Assembly (NCBI GenBank): GCA_965644295.1
Contig: CBFFRP010000184.1
Location: 1-64,000, forward strand
Length of the DNA stretch: 64,000 nucleotides
Reading direction: 5' to 3'
Origin: Paraphysomonas bandaiensis
Lineage: Eukaryota; Chrysophyceae
In this document: piece by piece, positions 12,410 to 23,727 of the stretch
Layout of the letters: each line of letters opens with the position of its first letter
How positions within the stretch are numbered: the first letter of the stretch is position 1
Notes under the pieces: generated by a model
Databases searched by the model: none
What the model was told of the DNA's origin: nothing
Seen by the model: only the letters and a program-made list of their open reading frames with translations
Translations under genes and position numbers: made by a program

Positions 12410-14253
12410 ATGTTCCCCCCGGCTGTTAATTGGGGGCTTGAGATAGAGATAGTATCATACCTGTCTCTTAATGACTTATACATATTCGGGAAGAGTTGCA
12501 AGAAGGCGTTTCTGTTATTTCTGAGAGAGAGACAGTTCCGTCAGTGCTCGGCCAGCAGCTCGAACAGGTCCGTCTCTGCCAGTGTTGTTGCTGGATTTGT
12601 ATCACTCTATCATAGATTTTTATCGAAATATTGGAAGAGAGAGACTGTGGTCGTGACAAGTTATCCCCGGTGTGGTAACTCATATCTGAGACGCTTATTG
12701 GAGCACTGGAGTGGGACGATCACTGGAAGTGATAGTCACCCGTGTAGAACTCTCAGTTCGAGTTTGCTGCGCTGTGGGTATCAGGTAGTGATACGTTATA
12801 CCTAATTGTAGGCAATATTTGTTATGATAAGTACACTTTCTCAAGCAATTGGAGTATCTTTTTACAAGATAGTGTATCCGTACTATTTATAGTGTTGTAT
12901 ATAGTATGTGCCGTAATATATATCGCATTGATAGGGCGAGGGCGTCACAGATGATTCTGTCTGGTTCGTCAAAACGCATTTTCCCGAACGCTTGGGCTAT
13001 GTGAAATTCGATGCTGAACGAGGTATATTGTTGGTTAGGAATCCTTTTGACGCCATTCTCTCGTATTTTCACATGGGAATGACCAACACTCACAATAAGA
13101 GTCTATCAAAGAAGGTAAATACCTATATAACTTATTTGAAAGTTGTTATGGGTTGTTGTCCTTGAAGGCGTTTAGTGAGTTACAACACATCTGGCAGCCT
13201 TTTCTGAGGAATGAAATAAGAGTATGGGTCGAATTTTATAAATATTGGCTTAACTGTGCCGCCGGTCACCCGTATGGAACTTATGAACGTACAGACAAGC
13301 CTGCCATTGATAAAGCAGAATAATACATTATTATGTTTGTAATGTTTATGCTGTGATAATGTGACGCCAAATTTGTTCTAGTACTGCTATGTTGTCGACC
13401 TGTCATTTTGATACAGTCTATATCTCCCAACTGCCCCCTAATAACGAATTTTATAGGTCCTACAGATGTATCTAGCGTATGGACAGGCTCTCCAGAGCGT
13501 TTTGAGATGCCGTTGTTTATTGTTCGCTACGAAGATTTGTTACATGATACCAAGGTGAAGTCGAAATCATGCAAATTTGTATTTCTACAACTCGTTGTGC
13601 TGTTATGTATGCTGTAACACACTGAATTGTTCTGCTGTTTACGGTGGGTTGTTTTCGTTTCGGTAGGCGATAATGTCTCAAGTGAGTCGTTTTCTGAATG
13701 CTGGAAATCCTCCTCTGTGTATACACATGGACTCCAATAGTGGGAGCAGCGGGGCTGGATACGAGAGAAGAGAGGTATATACCTATGTTTTCATGTGTTT
13801 TTGTATTTCTAGAGATTTCATGACATACGAACTTGTTGTTTTTATCAGTGAGGAGCCTCTGAGTGGTTATGACTTCTTATATGTATGCAGGTTCATGCTC
13901 CAGGTGGATCTCTTAGGACAGCTTACACACCCGAGGATGTGAGCTTTATGCTGACACATTGTGGCGAACTCTTGACTACAATGGGTTACAGAGTCACAGC
14001 AGATACAAGTGCGATATCTGGAATGAAACTTGAAGTTTTACCTCAGACTTCACTTGCGTGGATGAGTTCCGACATGGAATGTACTTTTCGCAACCATTGT
14101 ACATGTACAGAAGATAGCTGTAACCGTGGAAAGGGTGTGATGAACCATAGATTTATGGTGCGTGGTTTGCATGACCCTTACGGAAGAAAAATAACATTTT
14201 TGAGGAAAAGCCTCACGCAGGATGACACAGTTCCCTTTGAAACTGCTTCGTAG
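12410..14253 (+). CDS. PAPS-dependent sulfotransferase with F-box-like N-terminus
   Basis: Six exons: 12410-12784, 12935-13114, 13168-13288, 13457-13554, 13667-13774 and 13891-14253; phases agree, giving 414 residues. The 5'-phosphosulfate loop is SYPRCGNSYLRRLLE (84-98) and the 3'-phosphate motif is LVRNPFDAILSYF (158-170); PLFIVRYEDLLHDT follows in exon 4. These are the marks of the sulfotransferase fold, closest in style to the SYPRSGNT...LVRNP...RYEDL group that includes WSCD-like proteins. Residues 8-45 (LEIEIVSYLSLNDLYIFGKSCKKAF) read like an F-box rather than the signal anchor expected of a Golgi enzyme, and no N-terminal membrane span is seen, so the protein may be cytosolic. The C-terminal exon has a Cys cluster (CTFRNHCTCTEDSC) and no second known domain. 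The acceptor sites of exons 3 and 5 are ordinary; the exon 3 donor (GTACAG) was chosen by phase. Confidence 0.85.
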
Positions 14254-15111
14254 CCGGCACTAATAGATATTATTATAGAGAATACCAAGTGATAATATTT
14301 CTTCTATTTGTTGAAATACTTAAGTTTCTCTCAGATAGAACTGTAGTATACGTTAAATACAATGTGAAAACAGTAATACGTTGTCAAAATACTGTATGGC
14401 TATATAACCGTAAAACTGAAGTGTCATAATTATTCAAGATGCGGAAGTTTATCAGTGGTTGCTATCAGAATGATGAGCTTTATGCCCAATGACACAAGAT
14501 TGTGTATACAATAATAATAATCTATCTAGTATGACGACTCTACACTTCTTTAACTATCTAACGTATAAAAAGACCAAGAAGTCAATACGCATAAGTACTC
14601 CATACATGTCTATGTATTCATGTATTCTATATATATTTGCTATGCATCGTGAAGCAATTTCACTAGCTACAATAGATTTCCCTAGATGTTATCATCGTCG
14701 ATCATTCAAAACTAGGAAACCAGTAGATAGTTAATCATTATATCCACGTCCAATCAAACGATGTGGAAGATGATGTAATTACCTCATAGGCCATGCAAGT
14801 GATGTGAGTATGTTGCGGTATAATTGTTATTTACTTTTCTATTAACGAGTTTTCTGGATTGCTAATACAACAATGGCTACAGCAAAGACAACGGACATGA
14901 AAGGACTCTGCTATGAAGTGCATATATCTACGACAACAATGGCAATTTCCGTATAATTCGAAATAATTAGTTACAACACCATCATAGAATCATGCTGTAT
15001 ATACCTGCATATACTCATAAACAGCTCTCAGCATGATACCCTTATAAGTAAAGAAAACACATGATATTCGTCAGGACGGGCGTATGTAATTACCATCGGT
15101 GGTAAATGCAT
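14254..15111. other. Convergent intergenic region
   Basis: This AT-rich region lies between the 3' ends of the sulfotransferase and GH92 genes. The small open frame at 14489-14734 shows no domain or codon signal. I see nothing else. Confidence 0.5.
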
Positions 15112-18067
15112 TTAGGGAGCTAACGGCTCCACACCCATGTGAAAAGTAAGGGTCCCACCTTTCATAAGTTCTGAATAATTAATAGCATTGGTAACAACAT
15201 CCTGACCATTCCACGAGACACTCTGAACATACACATTCTCAGCAGAGTTATTTTTCGCTTCGATAATGAGCTCGGGGGACTGAGAGGCACCCGGTGCACC
15301 GTCAATATTTATGACTACTCTTTCAAAAAGAGGTGAACCGAATACGTAATCATCTGTGCCTATATACGCAATTCGTCGGTAACTATGCACAATAAAAAGC
15401 AATTCAATCTACGTACCAGGTGAGAGGGAATAGAGCCCAATGGATGTAAGAACATACCACGCTCCCATCTCTCCATTATCCTCGTCCCCAGAAAACATAT
15501 CCCATGTAGGATTATACAGATCACGCATCGCTTTACGCAAGTAGTATTGACCCTTCGCAGCACATACCCCAGTTACCCCTACATATATTTGTTACACAAA
15601 AGCAGAGAAGCTACAAGAATATATAAACAAACTGCACGTATTTACGGAATGCACTCGTCTGCATTACCTGCACTTGGGTCCACAGACCCAAACATATACA
15701 GCATATGGTGAACCGGTTGATTGTTGTGCTCGTATTGTCCCCAGCAGTTCACTGCCATTTCTGTCATTTCATGAATCTGCGAAGAGTAGTCTCCCAGGTG
15801 GTATACAGAAGCCATTGTCTGGGTTTGGTCCAACATAGCGCACATATCCAATTTAGCGTCAGCATACAATTCCGCAAGACCTGGGGCGTCATATGGAATT
15901 GAAAACCGATACTGCCAAGGCCCAGCCTCTGTGTAATCTCCACCCCACGCAAATTCATCGAACGGTTCTGTGAATTTTCCACTCGCAGCTTTCCTCGACC
16001 TCATAAATCCAGTTGAGAAATCAAACAAAAGCGAGTAGTTTGCTGCCCGATTTCGCAATGAAGTAGCAGTATCATAGTCACCTACAGCTTCGGCTGCTTT
16101 GGATATAGCGAAATCTGATTGGTAGTAGTCCAGGGTACGAGAAACTACCTCACTACAAGCTTCTGAGTGCGGTATATAGCCAAACTTGATGTAGGACTGT
16201 AAGCACTCTCTGCCCATTCCCTCTGAAGGTTTCTCTGGAGGCTCATAAGCATCTTTACAAATAGCCTCATACGCTGTTTGGACATCAAAACCTGATATAT
16301 ACAAACCGAATGCTTTAGTATTCGTAACACAAGAGATTGAAAATCTAGATAGACTTGAAAGTCAAAGACTCGTACATTACAGACATATTGAACCCATTGC
16401 ACAAAGTACATGCACCACCTGGAATTTTCTTAACGATCGCATCCGCTATGCTGACATCTCCCATGGTACCAACCATAGAGCCACGGTAGCCTGGGCTGGC
16501 CCATTTCGGTAGCCACCCACCTTCTTTGTATGCATTTACCCATCCTTGTAGAGTAGTGGAAAGAGCTGGTACATTCACCAGAGACAAGAGAGGGTCTGTA
16601 TCACACATTAGCAATGCAGATAGCACAAAAACTGTCATAAAATAGCTCTAGGAAGTATATGGAACTTACATACGGTACTGTAGGCATCCCAAAACCCTGA
16701 GTCGGTGGATAAGGGTCCGATGAAAACCTCCGAGCTGTCGACAAAGGGCGACCAGTGAACAATATTTCCGCTTTCATCCATCTCAGACAATTGTCGAGGA
16801 AATAACGACGCGCGGTAAAGCGAAGAGTAGAATGTCGTCAAGATGCTGTTGACTTCGTTGGACGTGTACGACGAGTGAAGTGACATGACGTTGGCTCGCA
16901 GCAATACCTCGTTCCACTCAGACTTTGAGGCTCGAAGTGTGTCGTCAAAGGTAACACCTACTGGAACTTCGTGTTGCATGTTTAGCAGCGCTTGCTCGGA
17001 CGATATGAATGAGGTGGCAATGCGAAGTGAAAGTGTGTCTGTCATTGAATCGGGGTGCAAGTCGATCCATGCTGCTTCGTTATTAGAGTTCGAAGATAGT
17101 ATGAATTCCGACGTCAAGGGTTTGTCGCCGTCATCACCTGTACATAGGGAATCATCGAGGTTTCATTAGGCAAGGACGTAACATTAACAGCCATAGTCAA
17201 ATTGAATAAAACAATGACACAAACGTTGTTCGACAGCAAAAGCACACTGTGTGGATATTCACATATTAGGATACACACCAGCATATATCCCAATAGCGAA
17301 CTTATGTCCAAACTTCTCTTGAGAAGGAACCCCTCCTGAATTAGCAGTTGATACACCAGTGATACCGATTGCGCCATCGCTTAGCGTAGTTATCTGTGAT
17401 GAGTCATTCCCACCATTCAAGCCAATCAATATTCGTCTGGTTTGATTAAAATCTGAATTTTCTTCGTGGGGAGGGAAAGTTACTTTGATAATAGCTCCGT
17501 GAGAAGTGGATGTAAGCTCCAGTGATGTGTACGACTCTAACGTACCATATGCCAATAAACTCACTTTGTAGAAATAAGGCGAATAGACAGTTTCTTTGGG
17601 GTTAAATGATGAGAACTGATGGATATCGTTATGCTTCGGATCTACAATATTGGCAGTGACAGTAAACTGGCCATAATCGCTAATCCAGGGACTTCATATA
17701 TATAATTACATAAGAGAATAAGAGGACAGCAGAGTGCTGACGGGTTACATACCTCGGCTGATGGGTGCAGCGAATACCATAGAATGAAACATCATAGGGG
17801 TGAAACCACCACGACCCTTCAGAGGTTGTTGTCATCGGTGACCAGCTGTTGAAGCCCCAAGGACGGGCCACAAGTGGCAGGACCTATACATATATATATA
17901 ACGATGAGTTAGTTCAGTTGAGATGACACACAGCAACACACATTCCCATGACTCAAATCATATCTTGAGTCCGTCCCTCCCAATATATCCACATACTCAA
18001 CAGGATTATCCACTCCCCATGTACGCCCAATGGCAGATACAAAGAGGAGAAACAACATAGATCTCAT
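15112..18067 (-). CDS. Secreted GH92 glycoside hydrolase (alpha-mannosidase family)
   Basis: Eight exons: 18067-17942, 17883-17753, 17691-17279, 17137-16670, 16595-16419, 16291-15668, 15578-15417 and 15359-15112; phases agree throughout, giving 782 residues. The N-terminus MRSMLFLLFVSAIGRTWG is a signal peptide. GH92 landmarks in order: GTDS and HGNVLPLVARPWGF near residues 33-52, STDSGFWDAY, GYRGSMVGTMGDVSIADAIVKK, GFDVQTAYEA (439-448), GDYTEAGPWQY (557-567), HNNQPVHHMLYMF (627-639), GDEDNGEMGAWYV (677-689) and the C-terminal beta domain with SPLFERVVI and SVSWNGQ. GH92 enzymes are calcium-dependent inverting exo-alpha-mannosidases. By spacing, the general acid should be E560 and the base pair D678/D680, all present. 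The usual HGNEPSHH motif reads HNNQPVHH, with Gln at 630. A role in extracellular glycan breakdown is inferred. It is divergent from the CLC gene; its ATG is 55 bp from the long microsatellite. Confidence 0.93.
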
Positions 18068-18121
18068 AACCTGCTGTGAATAACAGCAGCTCTAACGAAC
18101 TGACATAATAACATCAGAACA

Positions 18122-18248
18122 ATGTATGTATGTATGTATGTATGTATGTATGTATGTATGTATGTATGTATGTATGTATGTATGTATGTATGTATGTATG
18201 TATGTATGTATGTATGTATGTATGTATGTATGTATGTATGTATGTATG

Positions 18249-18282
<34 letters not shown>

Positions 18283-18472
18283 TGTATGTATGTATGTATG
18301 TATGTATGTATGTATGTATGTATGTATGTATGTATGTATGTATGTATGTATGTATGTATGTATGTATGTATGTATGTATGTATGTATGTATGTATGTATG
18401 TATGTATGTATGTATGTATGTATGTATGTATGTATGTATGTATGTATGTATGTATGTATGTATGTATGTATG

Positions 18473-18503
<31 letters not shown>

Positions 18504-18764
18504 TTATGTATGTATGTATGTATGTAATTATGTATGTATGTATGTATGTATGTATGTATGTATGTATGTATGTATGTATGTATGTATGTATGTATGTATG
18601 TATGTATGTATGTATGTATGTATGTATGTATGTATGTATGTATGTATGTATGTATGTATGTATGTATGTATGTATGTATGTATGTATGTATGTATGTATG
18701 TATGTATGTATGTATGTATGTATGTATGTATGTATGTATGTATGTATGTATGTATGTATGTATG

Positions 18765-18798
<34 letters not shown>

Positions 18799-18912
18799 TG
18801 TATGTATGTATGTACGTATGTATGTATGTATGTATGTATGTATGTATGTACGTATGTATGTATGTATGTATGTATGTATGTATGTATGTATGTATGTATG
18901 TATGTATGTATG
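18122..18912. repeat. Long (TATG)n microsatellite, about 197 units
   Basis: About 790 bp of almost pure ATGT/TATG tetranucleotide, with a few interruptions: TATATA near 18250 and 18766, AATT at about 18502 and 18526, and TACG near 18814 and 18850. It lies in the divergent promoter between the GH92 gene (ATG at 18067, minus) and the CLC gene (ATG at 19042, plus). The unit has no stop codon on either strand, so several frames stay open as MYVC- or YIHT-type repeats; these are not genes. Such a tract is prone to length change. Confidence 0.97.
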
Positions 18913-19041
18913 ATGGACTGGGTGCTGAGGCGGGATTTGATTGCTATGATGAAGGAAGCATCGCCGTTGGGGCCATTCTCCCCCCAGGCTTTGTGTCACC
19001 TCTGTGTGATATATCATAGACTGTGTTAGGCGTAGACAGAT

Positions 19042-22000
19042 ATGTTGTCGGACATATCTAAAGGCAGCAGCTTATATGATATGGGCACATATACGCTCAA
19101 CTTCTCTGCTAGGGATCATGAGAAATCCAAGAGAGGCATAGGAGAGATAGTATGGAACTACTTCGAAACACCCTTACTGCTTGTGAGTATCGGAATAGCC
19201 TCTGCCCTTCTCTCGTACATGCTCTCTTTCTCAGCTGATTTCAGTGAGATAAATAAGGACATACTCGCTCGGTCTGAAGGGGTCGTCATATGGGCTCTTT
19301 ATTCCATATCAAACGTTTCATTGGCATGTGTGTCGTTGTATGTTACTAATTTCTTGTGTCCTGAATCCATTGGAGGCGGTATTTCAGACATGAAGGTTAT
19401 ATTAAGCGGCAGTATTATGCAAACCAAGCTTTCGTTTCGACTCTTGCTTGCGAAATTAATTGGACTGTCATTTGCGCTGGCATCTGGCCTGTCTGTTGGA
19501 AAGGAAGGGCCATTAGTACAAATGACTTCTGCGATTGCAGAGCAATTGATGCGTTTCCCTTACTTCAGGTAAATAATGTTGTAGTACGCGTCATATATAT
19601 CTATTTGTAACTATATATTACTCTGTAGCAATACATACCAGAACACAAGTAAGAGGTTAGAGATTTTAGCATGTGCCTGTGCGGCAGGGATAACAGCAAC
19701 TTTTGGGGCGGCTTATGGAGGAGTCCTGTACTCCATAGAGGTTACTTGTACGACTTATATGTCCAGAAACCTTCCCAGGGCGTATCTCAGCAGCATCGTT
19801 GGAATGCTCGTGTTCTTGGCATTAGGTAAGTAGCATAGCACTTGAACTTAAAGAGCCTATATAACCATTGAGTTAGGCGCGACAAGTCATATTACACTGT
19901 ATACGAAAGTGAATGACAGATCTGACTATAGACGTGTCCACTCAACGACAGTGAAAATAAATGAAATGGTGTCAATGATTCTCTTGGGTACAATTTGCGG
20001 GATATTTGGAGTTTTATTTGTTATGCTTGTGAAGGTAGACTATTTTGTCTAGCGTGCAATAAATATTGTGTATTAGAATGTTGCGCGTTAAAAATCTTTT
20101 ATTTAACTCGATATGGTATTCTCAGGTGGTGTGTAAATTGAGAAATCGTCTTTTAGACAAGCGTCTTCCAAGGTACGGCTCTCGCATGTACAGTTGATAT
20201 ATCAGTGTTGGTATAATGCCATGTCTCAGAACGTAGTATCTGCAGTTATGGCGTGGAATTGTACCTTATTTTGTGTCCACATGATGTATCGTAGTAGTAT
20301 ATAGTAGCATGCATGATTGGATGTACTGGATATCTAATGTGAGTGACAGTTCCATTTTGAGTTCTCGCAAGTACTTGATAGTCAGTATTGTGGCACTTCT
20401 GATAACTCCAGTGATCTACTTGGAGCAAGGCTTCGGGTCCACTGTCAAGAATATTCCTCTGATTGATGTTGTTTTTCGAGTACAACCTGTTGAGCTCACC
20501 CCTCGCGTGTTGTTTTACTTTCCGGTGAAGTTTCTTATGACCATATTGTGTGTGACACTGCCTCTACCGGTGGGACTCTTTGCCCCTGTTTTCTTGTTAG
20601 GGGGAGTGCTTGGCCGCATTGTTGGTAAGATAATCGCTTTTCTGTGCAGTGTATTTTGTTTTTTGTGCGCATTCCTTAAATGTGGTGTAGACTATGAGTG
20701 AACATCCAGCGCGCACAGTCTCATGGGTTTATTGTATCATACAGGCCAGGTGATGTCTGATTATCCTGAGTGGAGTGGCGATATTCCAGCCCGTGAGTTC
20801 GCTCTGATTGGTGCTGCGGCTTTTTCCACCGGAGTTACAAGGTTGTTTACTGCAAGTAACGTCATTAATGGCCGTTGTTAGATTAATGCTGATCGTAAAC
20901 TGATAGCTGTCTCTGTCGTGAATATACCAGAAGTGTTCCAGCATGTATAGCCCTGATTTCTTGAAATCGCCACTACCTGATTCCGCGATGTTTTTATAGG
21001 GCGATATCCACTGCAGTGATTGTCTACGAGCTGTCGGGTCAACCCCACTTACACTTGCCACTATCAGGTCTGTCTGTGCTGGTACTTGCTGACCTTATTA
21101 TTCTCAATACAGGATGCAGTAAAATGTATTCAATCATCATTGCATTATATTGTGAATATTCATAGTTCATAGGTGTTTAGCTGTTAATGTGATTGCTTAT
21201 TCGTTCAGTTGCAATATTGGCTGCATATTTCACTTCGAACCGCTTTTCAAAGAATGTGTACGACATCTTAATAGGTATAGTATTCACTTCCGTGAATATA
21301 TTGAATGTACAATACATGGTATATGTTCTGTTTACCACACTGATTCTGTCCTCTTAACAAGCCCTAAATTCATTCGTACAGAATGTAGTGACGCGAACTA
21401 TCTGCCAATGCTTCCAAAGGAATTCTTCAATCGACCGGCAGCAGATGTCATGCTACCCGTCGATGGTAGAATGGTAAGCGGTGACTCCATTGTTGATGCT
21501 CTATTGCTTCTGTATCTCCCGTTTGATTTAAACCTTTTATATCAGGTGTTAGATCTCAACTCCACCTATCGGGATGCCATACAATTGACAGAGGAGCTAG
21601 AGTTATTGCCAGAATATGCTTCAGTACTCAATATAGCTGTTGTTTGCAACAAAGATGATATGGTTATCATTGGTATTGCCAACGCGGAGAACATGCGCAG
21701 TAAGATCGTTGATACTGGAGGAAAGAAAAGAGCACTCACATTAGAGGTGATGCTCTTCTGAGCACATATAGTAGTTACATGCAATAAGACGTTGATGTCG
21801 TTTTATACGTATATAGGCCTTAGATGTGAGTTCAGAACCGACATCCCAGGTGCGCAGATTTATCAGGAGTGTACAAACATCAGGATCCTTTGCATATGGG
21901 TAAGTGAGTACACTGAATGTGTGCTTCTAGATTGTGTAAATCAGTAAATTTTATTGTGCCGTATGCAGTGCTATATTATATACAGTATGTCATTTCCTAG

Positions 22001-23079
22001 GCCATGTATAATGGAATACTCTCTTATATTTTGAACAGGGAGTCGAAGGAGAATTATTTTGGCCACGAGGTAAGCTGCATGAAATGCCTTAATTGTATTG
22101 CTGTACATTGAGGAGAGCTATTTTGTGTTGATATTGCTCACTTGCGGTGCGTTAACAGAGAATCAAGTTCGTTATGCTGAAAGACAAAGGCGCTTCTCTG
22201 ATGGCCGTTCATACAGATGAGCTTCCGGGTTGGAAGTGGCAAGAGATATTCTCTGAGGAGAGTACAGGTTAGCTGATTTACCAACTTTCGGATAACAGTT
22301 ATGAAGTGGCCGTATACTGTTATGAAATTTCATATCTTAGGTTTTGTGTTCTCAGATGAAAACAAACGAGCTAGTCTGGATAGTATTCCAGATGCCGTGT
22401 ACAGTAGTACTCGCAGCGTCGGGTCGCAGCCGAGCCCTCGCAAAGTTGGGAGGAGCAGTATGGAAACCGACAGCAGCAGAGTTGCCCCTTACGTCCGCGT
22501 GGACCCTTCACCATACCAGGTACTATTGTTATCATATAATAGTCACAATATCATTGGGGAAACATTGCACTGAGAATATGACGACTCTTTTCGTGCCATA
22601 AATAACTATATTGATTACCCCTGCTGTACTATTTAGGTGGACGAAACAATGCACTTGAATAAAGTCGAGCTACTGATGCGCATGCTGAAGCTGAATGAGG
22701 TAAAAATCACTTTTCTTTCTGGATAAAGGGCGCACATTTATAGTCAATATATTTAGGTCTATGTCACCAGATCCGGGAAATTAGTGGGAATAATTACTCG
22801 TAGCAGTTTCAGCAGATACATAGGTGACAGAGAGAAACGGCCAATCGACAGTTGCTTTGAGTTCTGTGGAGTATTAAGGAAATCAATTTGCGGGGAAAAT
22901 TTCTGTGAAGACGGCAGAGGAATTCGAAGAACAACGAACAGTCGGTAAGTGCATGTTTAGTTTAGACTTGTATATCAATATATATGTGAACCTATAACTT
23001 ACTCTTTACTGATGTCTAATGTTCTAATGTTAGGTATATGCCTATTCCGTCATCAACATCTCACCACAGTAATCTCTAA
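19042..23079 (+). CDS. CLC-family voltage-gated chloride channel with CBS domains
   Basis: Seventeen exons: 19042-19568, 19629-19825, 19877-20034, 20126-20172, 20305-20624, 20745-20841, 21000-21118, 21209-21274, 21382-21473, 21546-21746, 21817-21899, 22039-22069, 22159-22267, 22341-22519, 22637-22699, 22757-22944 and 23034-23079. Every phase agrees, giving 840 residues. CLC filter motifs: GGGISDMK (111-118, usually GSGIPEMK), GKEGP (153-157, gating Glu 155), and GLFAP in exon 5; GAAAFSTGVTR closes the filter region. The sequence LYSIEVT (209-215) has Val 214 where exchangers have the proton glutamate, a channel-type signature. The cytosolic part has a paired CBS module: CBS1 from about PAADVMLPVDGRM, CBS2 ending VYVTRSGKLVGIITR. 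Introns are 50-360 nt. Exon 5 (20305 or 20308) and exon 14 (22341 or 22356) have alternative in-phase acceptors. It is convergent with the aminotransferase gene. Confidence 0.93.
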
Positions 23080-23727
23080 GTTAAAATTGCAATATAAGAT
23101 TATTTTGGTACACTGATAATTGTGATTTGTGTATATTTTTTGTAATACACAGTTTAGTGAAAAAGTTTTGAAGGACAAGAGTAGTATAAATAAATTGATT
23201 TTTGTGCTTTATTCTTCTCCGATCATCGTATTGGAGATATCTTTGTGACTGCCACTGTAGAATGTCGTAATTACAACTCGCTATGCTCACCGACGAAGTG
23301 GCCAGTATGTAGCATCATGAAAGAATAGTTTTACGTCGTAACGCACGGTAGAATTGTGACAGATTATGACTCAGTATTCACTACTACTGCTGTGGTAAAA
23401 CACACATAATATAGTTAGAATTCATTGAATTCATGTATCTTTACTTATCACGACGTTGTGTTCTACTATTATGACTCAGTATTCACTACTACTGCTGTGG
23501 TACTAAAACACACATAATATAGTTAGAATTCATGTATCTTTACTTATCACGACGTTGTGTTCTACTACATTACCACGTGAAATCGGCAGTACCTCGAAAA
23601 CTGAACTCCATGCTATTAAAATTCAAATTATATTTAACCTCATGTATCGTTTTTGAGCTACAGCCCATCGCTTTATTTTATCATCCAATTTCGACAATAA
23701 TTAAACCTGAAGTCGTATAACCAAATT
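23080..23727. other. Convergent intergenic region
   Basis: This 648-bp AT-rich region lies between the CLC and aminotransferase 3' ends. It contains the roughly 100-bp tandem duplication listed separately; no gene is seen. Confidence 0.5.
23364..23567. repeat. Two-copy tandem duplication of about 100 bp
   Basis: Copy 1 is 23364-23468 and copy 2 is 23469-23567. They are nearly identical and start TTATGACTCAGTATTCACTA. They differ by an 8-bp internal difference around ATTCATTGAATTC and a 2-bp insertion (GGTAAAA versus GGTACTAAAA). The junction is direct, consistent with replication slippage or unequal exchange; no transposon ends are present. Confidence 0.9.

Noticed and set aside
15112-18067. 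Calling the GH92 Gln 630 a loss of the catalytic acid (which would suggest a mannose-phosphodiester hydrolase)
   Set aside because: Spacing to the Asp pair (118 and 120 residues from E560) fits E560 as the acid, and E560 is present; the Gln lies at a different conserved site.
18122-19029. Long open frames through the TATG microsatellite (MYVC and YIHT repeats, both strands)
   Set aside because: The tetranucleotide unit contains no stop in any phase, so the frames are automatic; they are simple repeat, not coding.
19042-19568. Extending the CLC start upstream into the microsatellite
   Set aside because: The microsatellite frames stop at 19017-19029, before the ATG at 19042.
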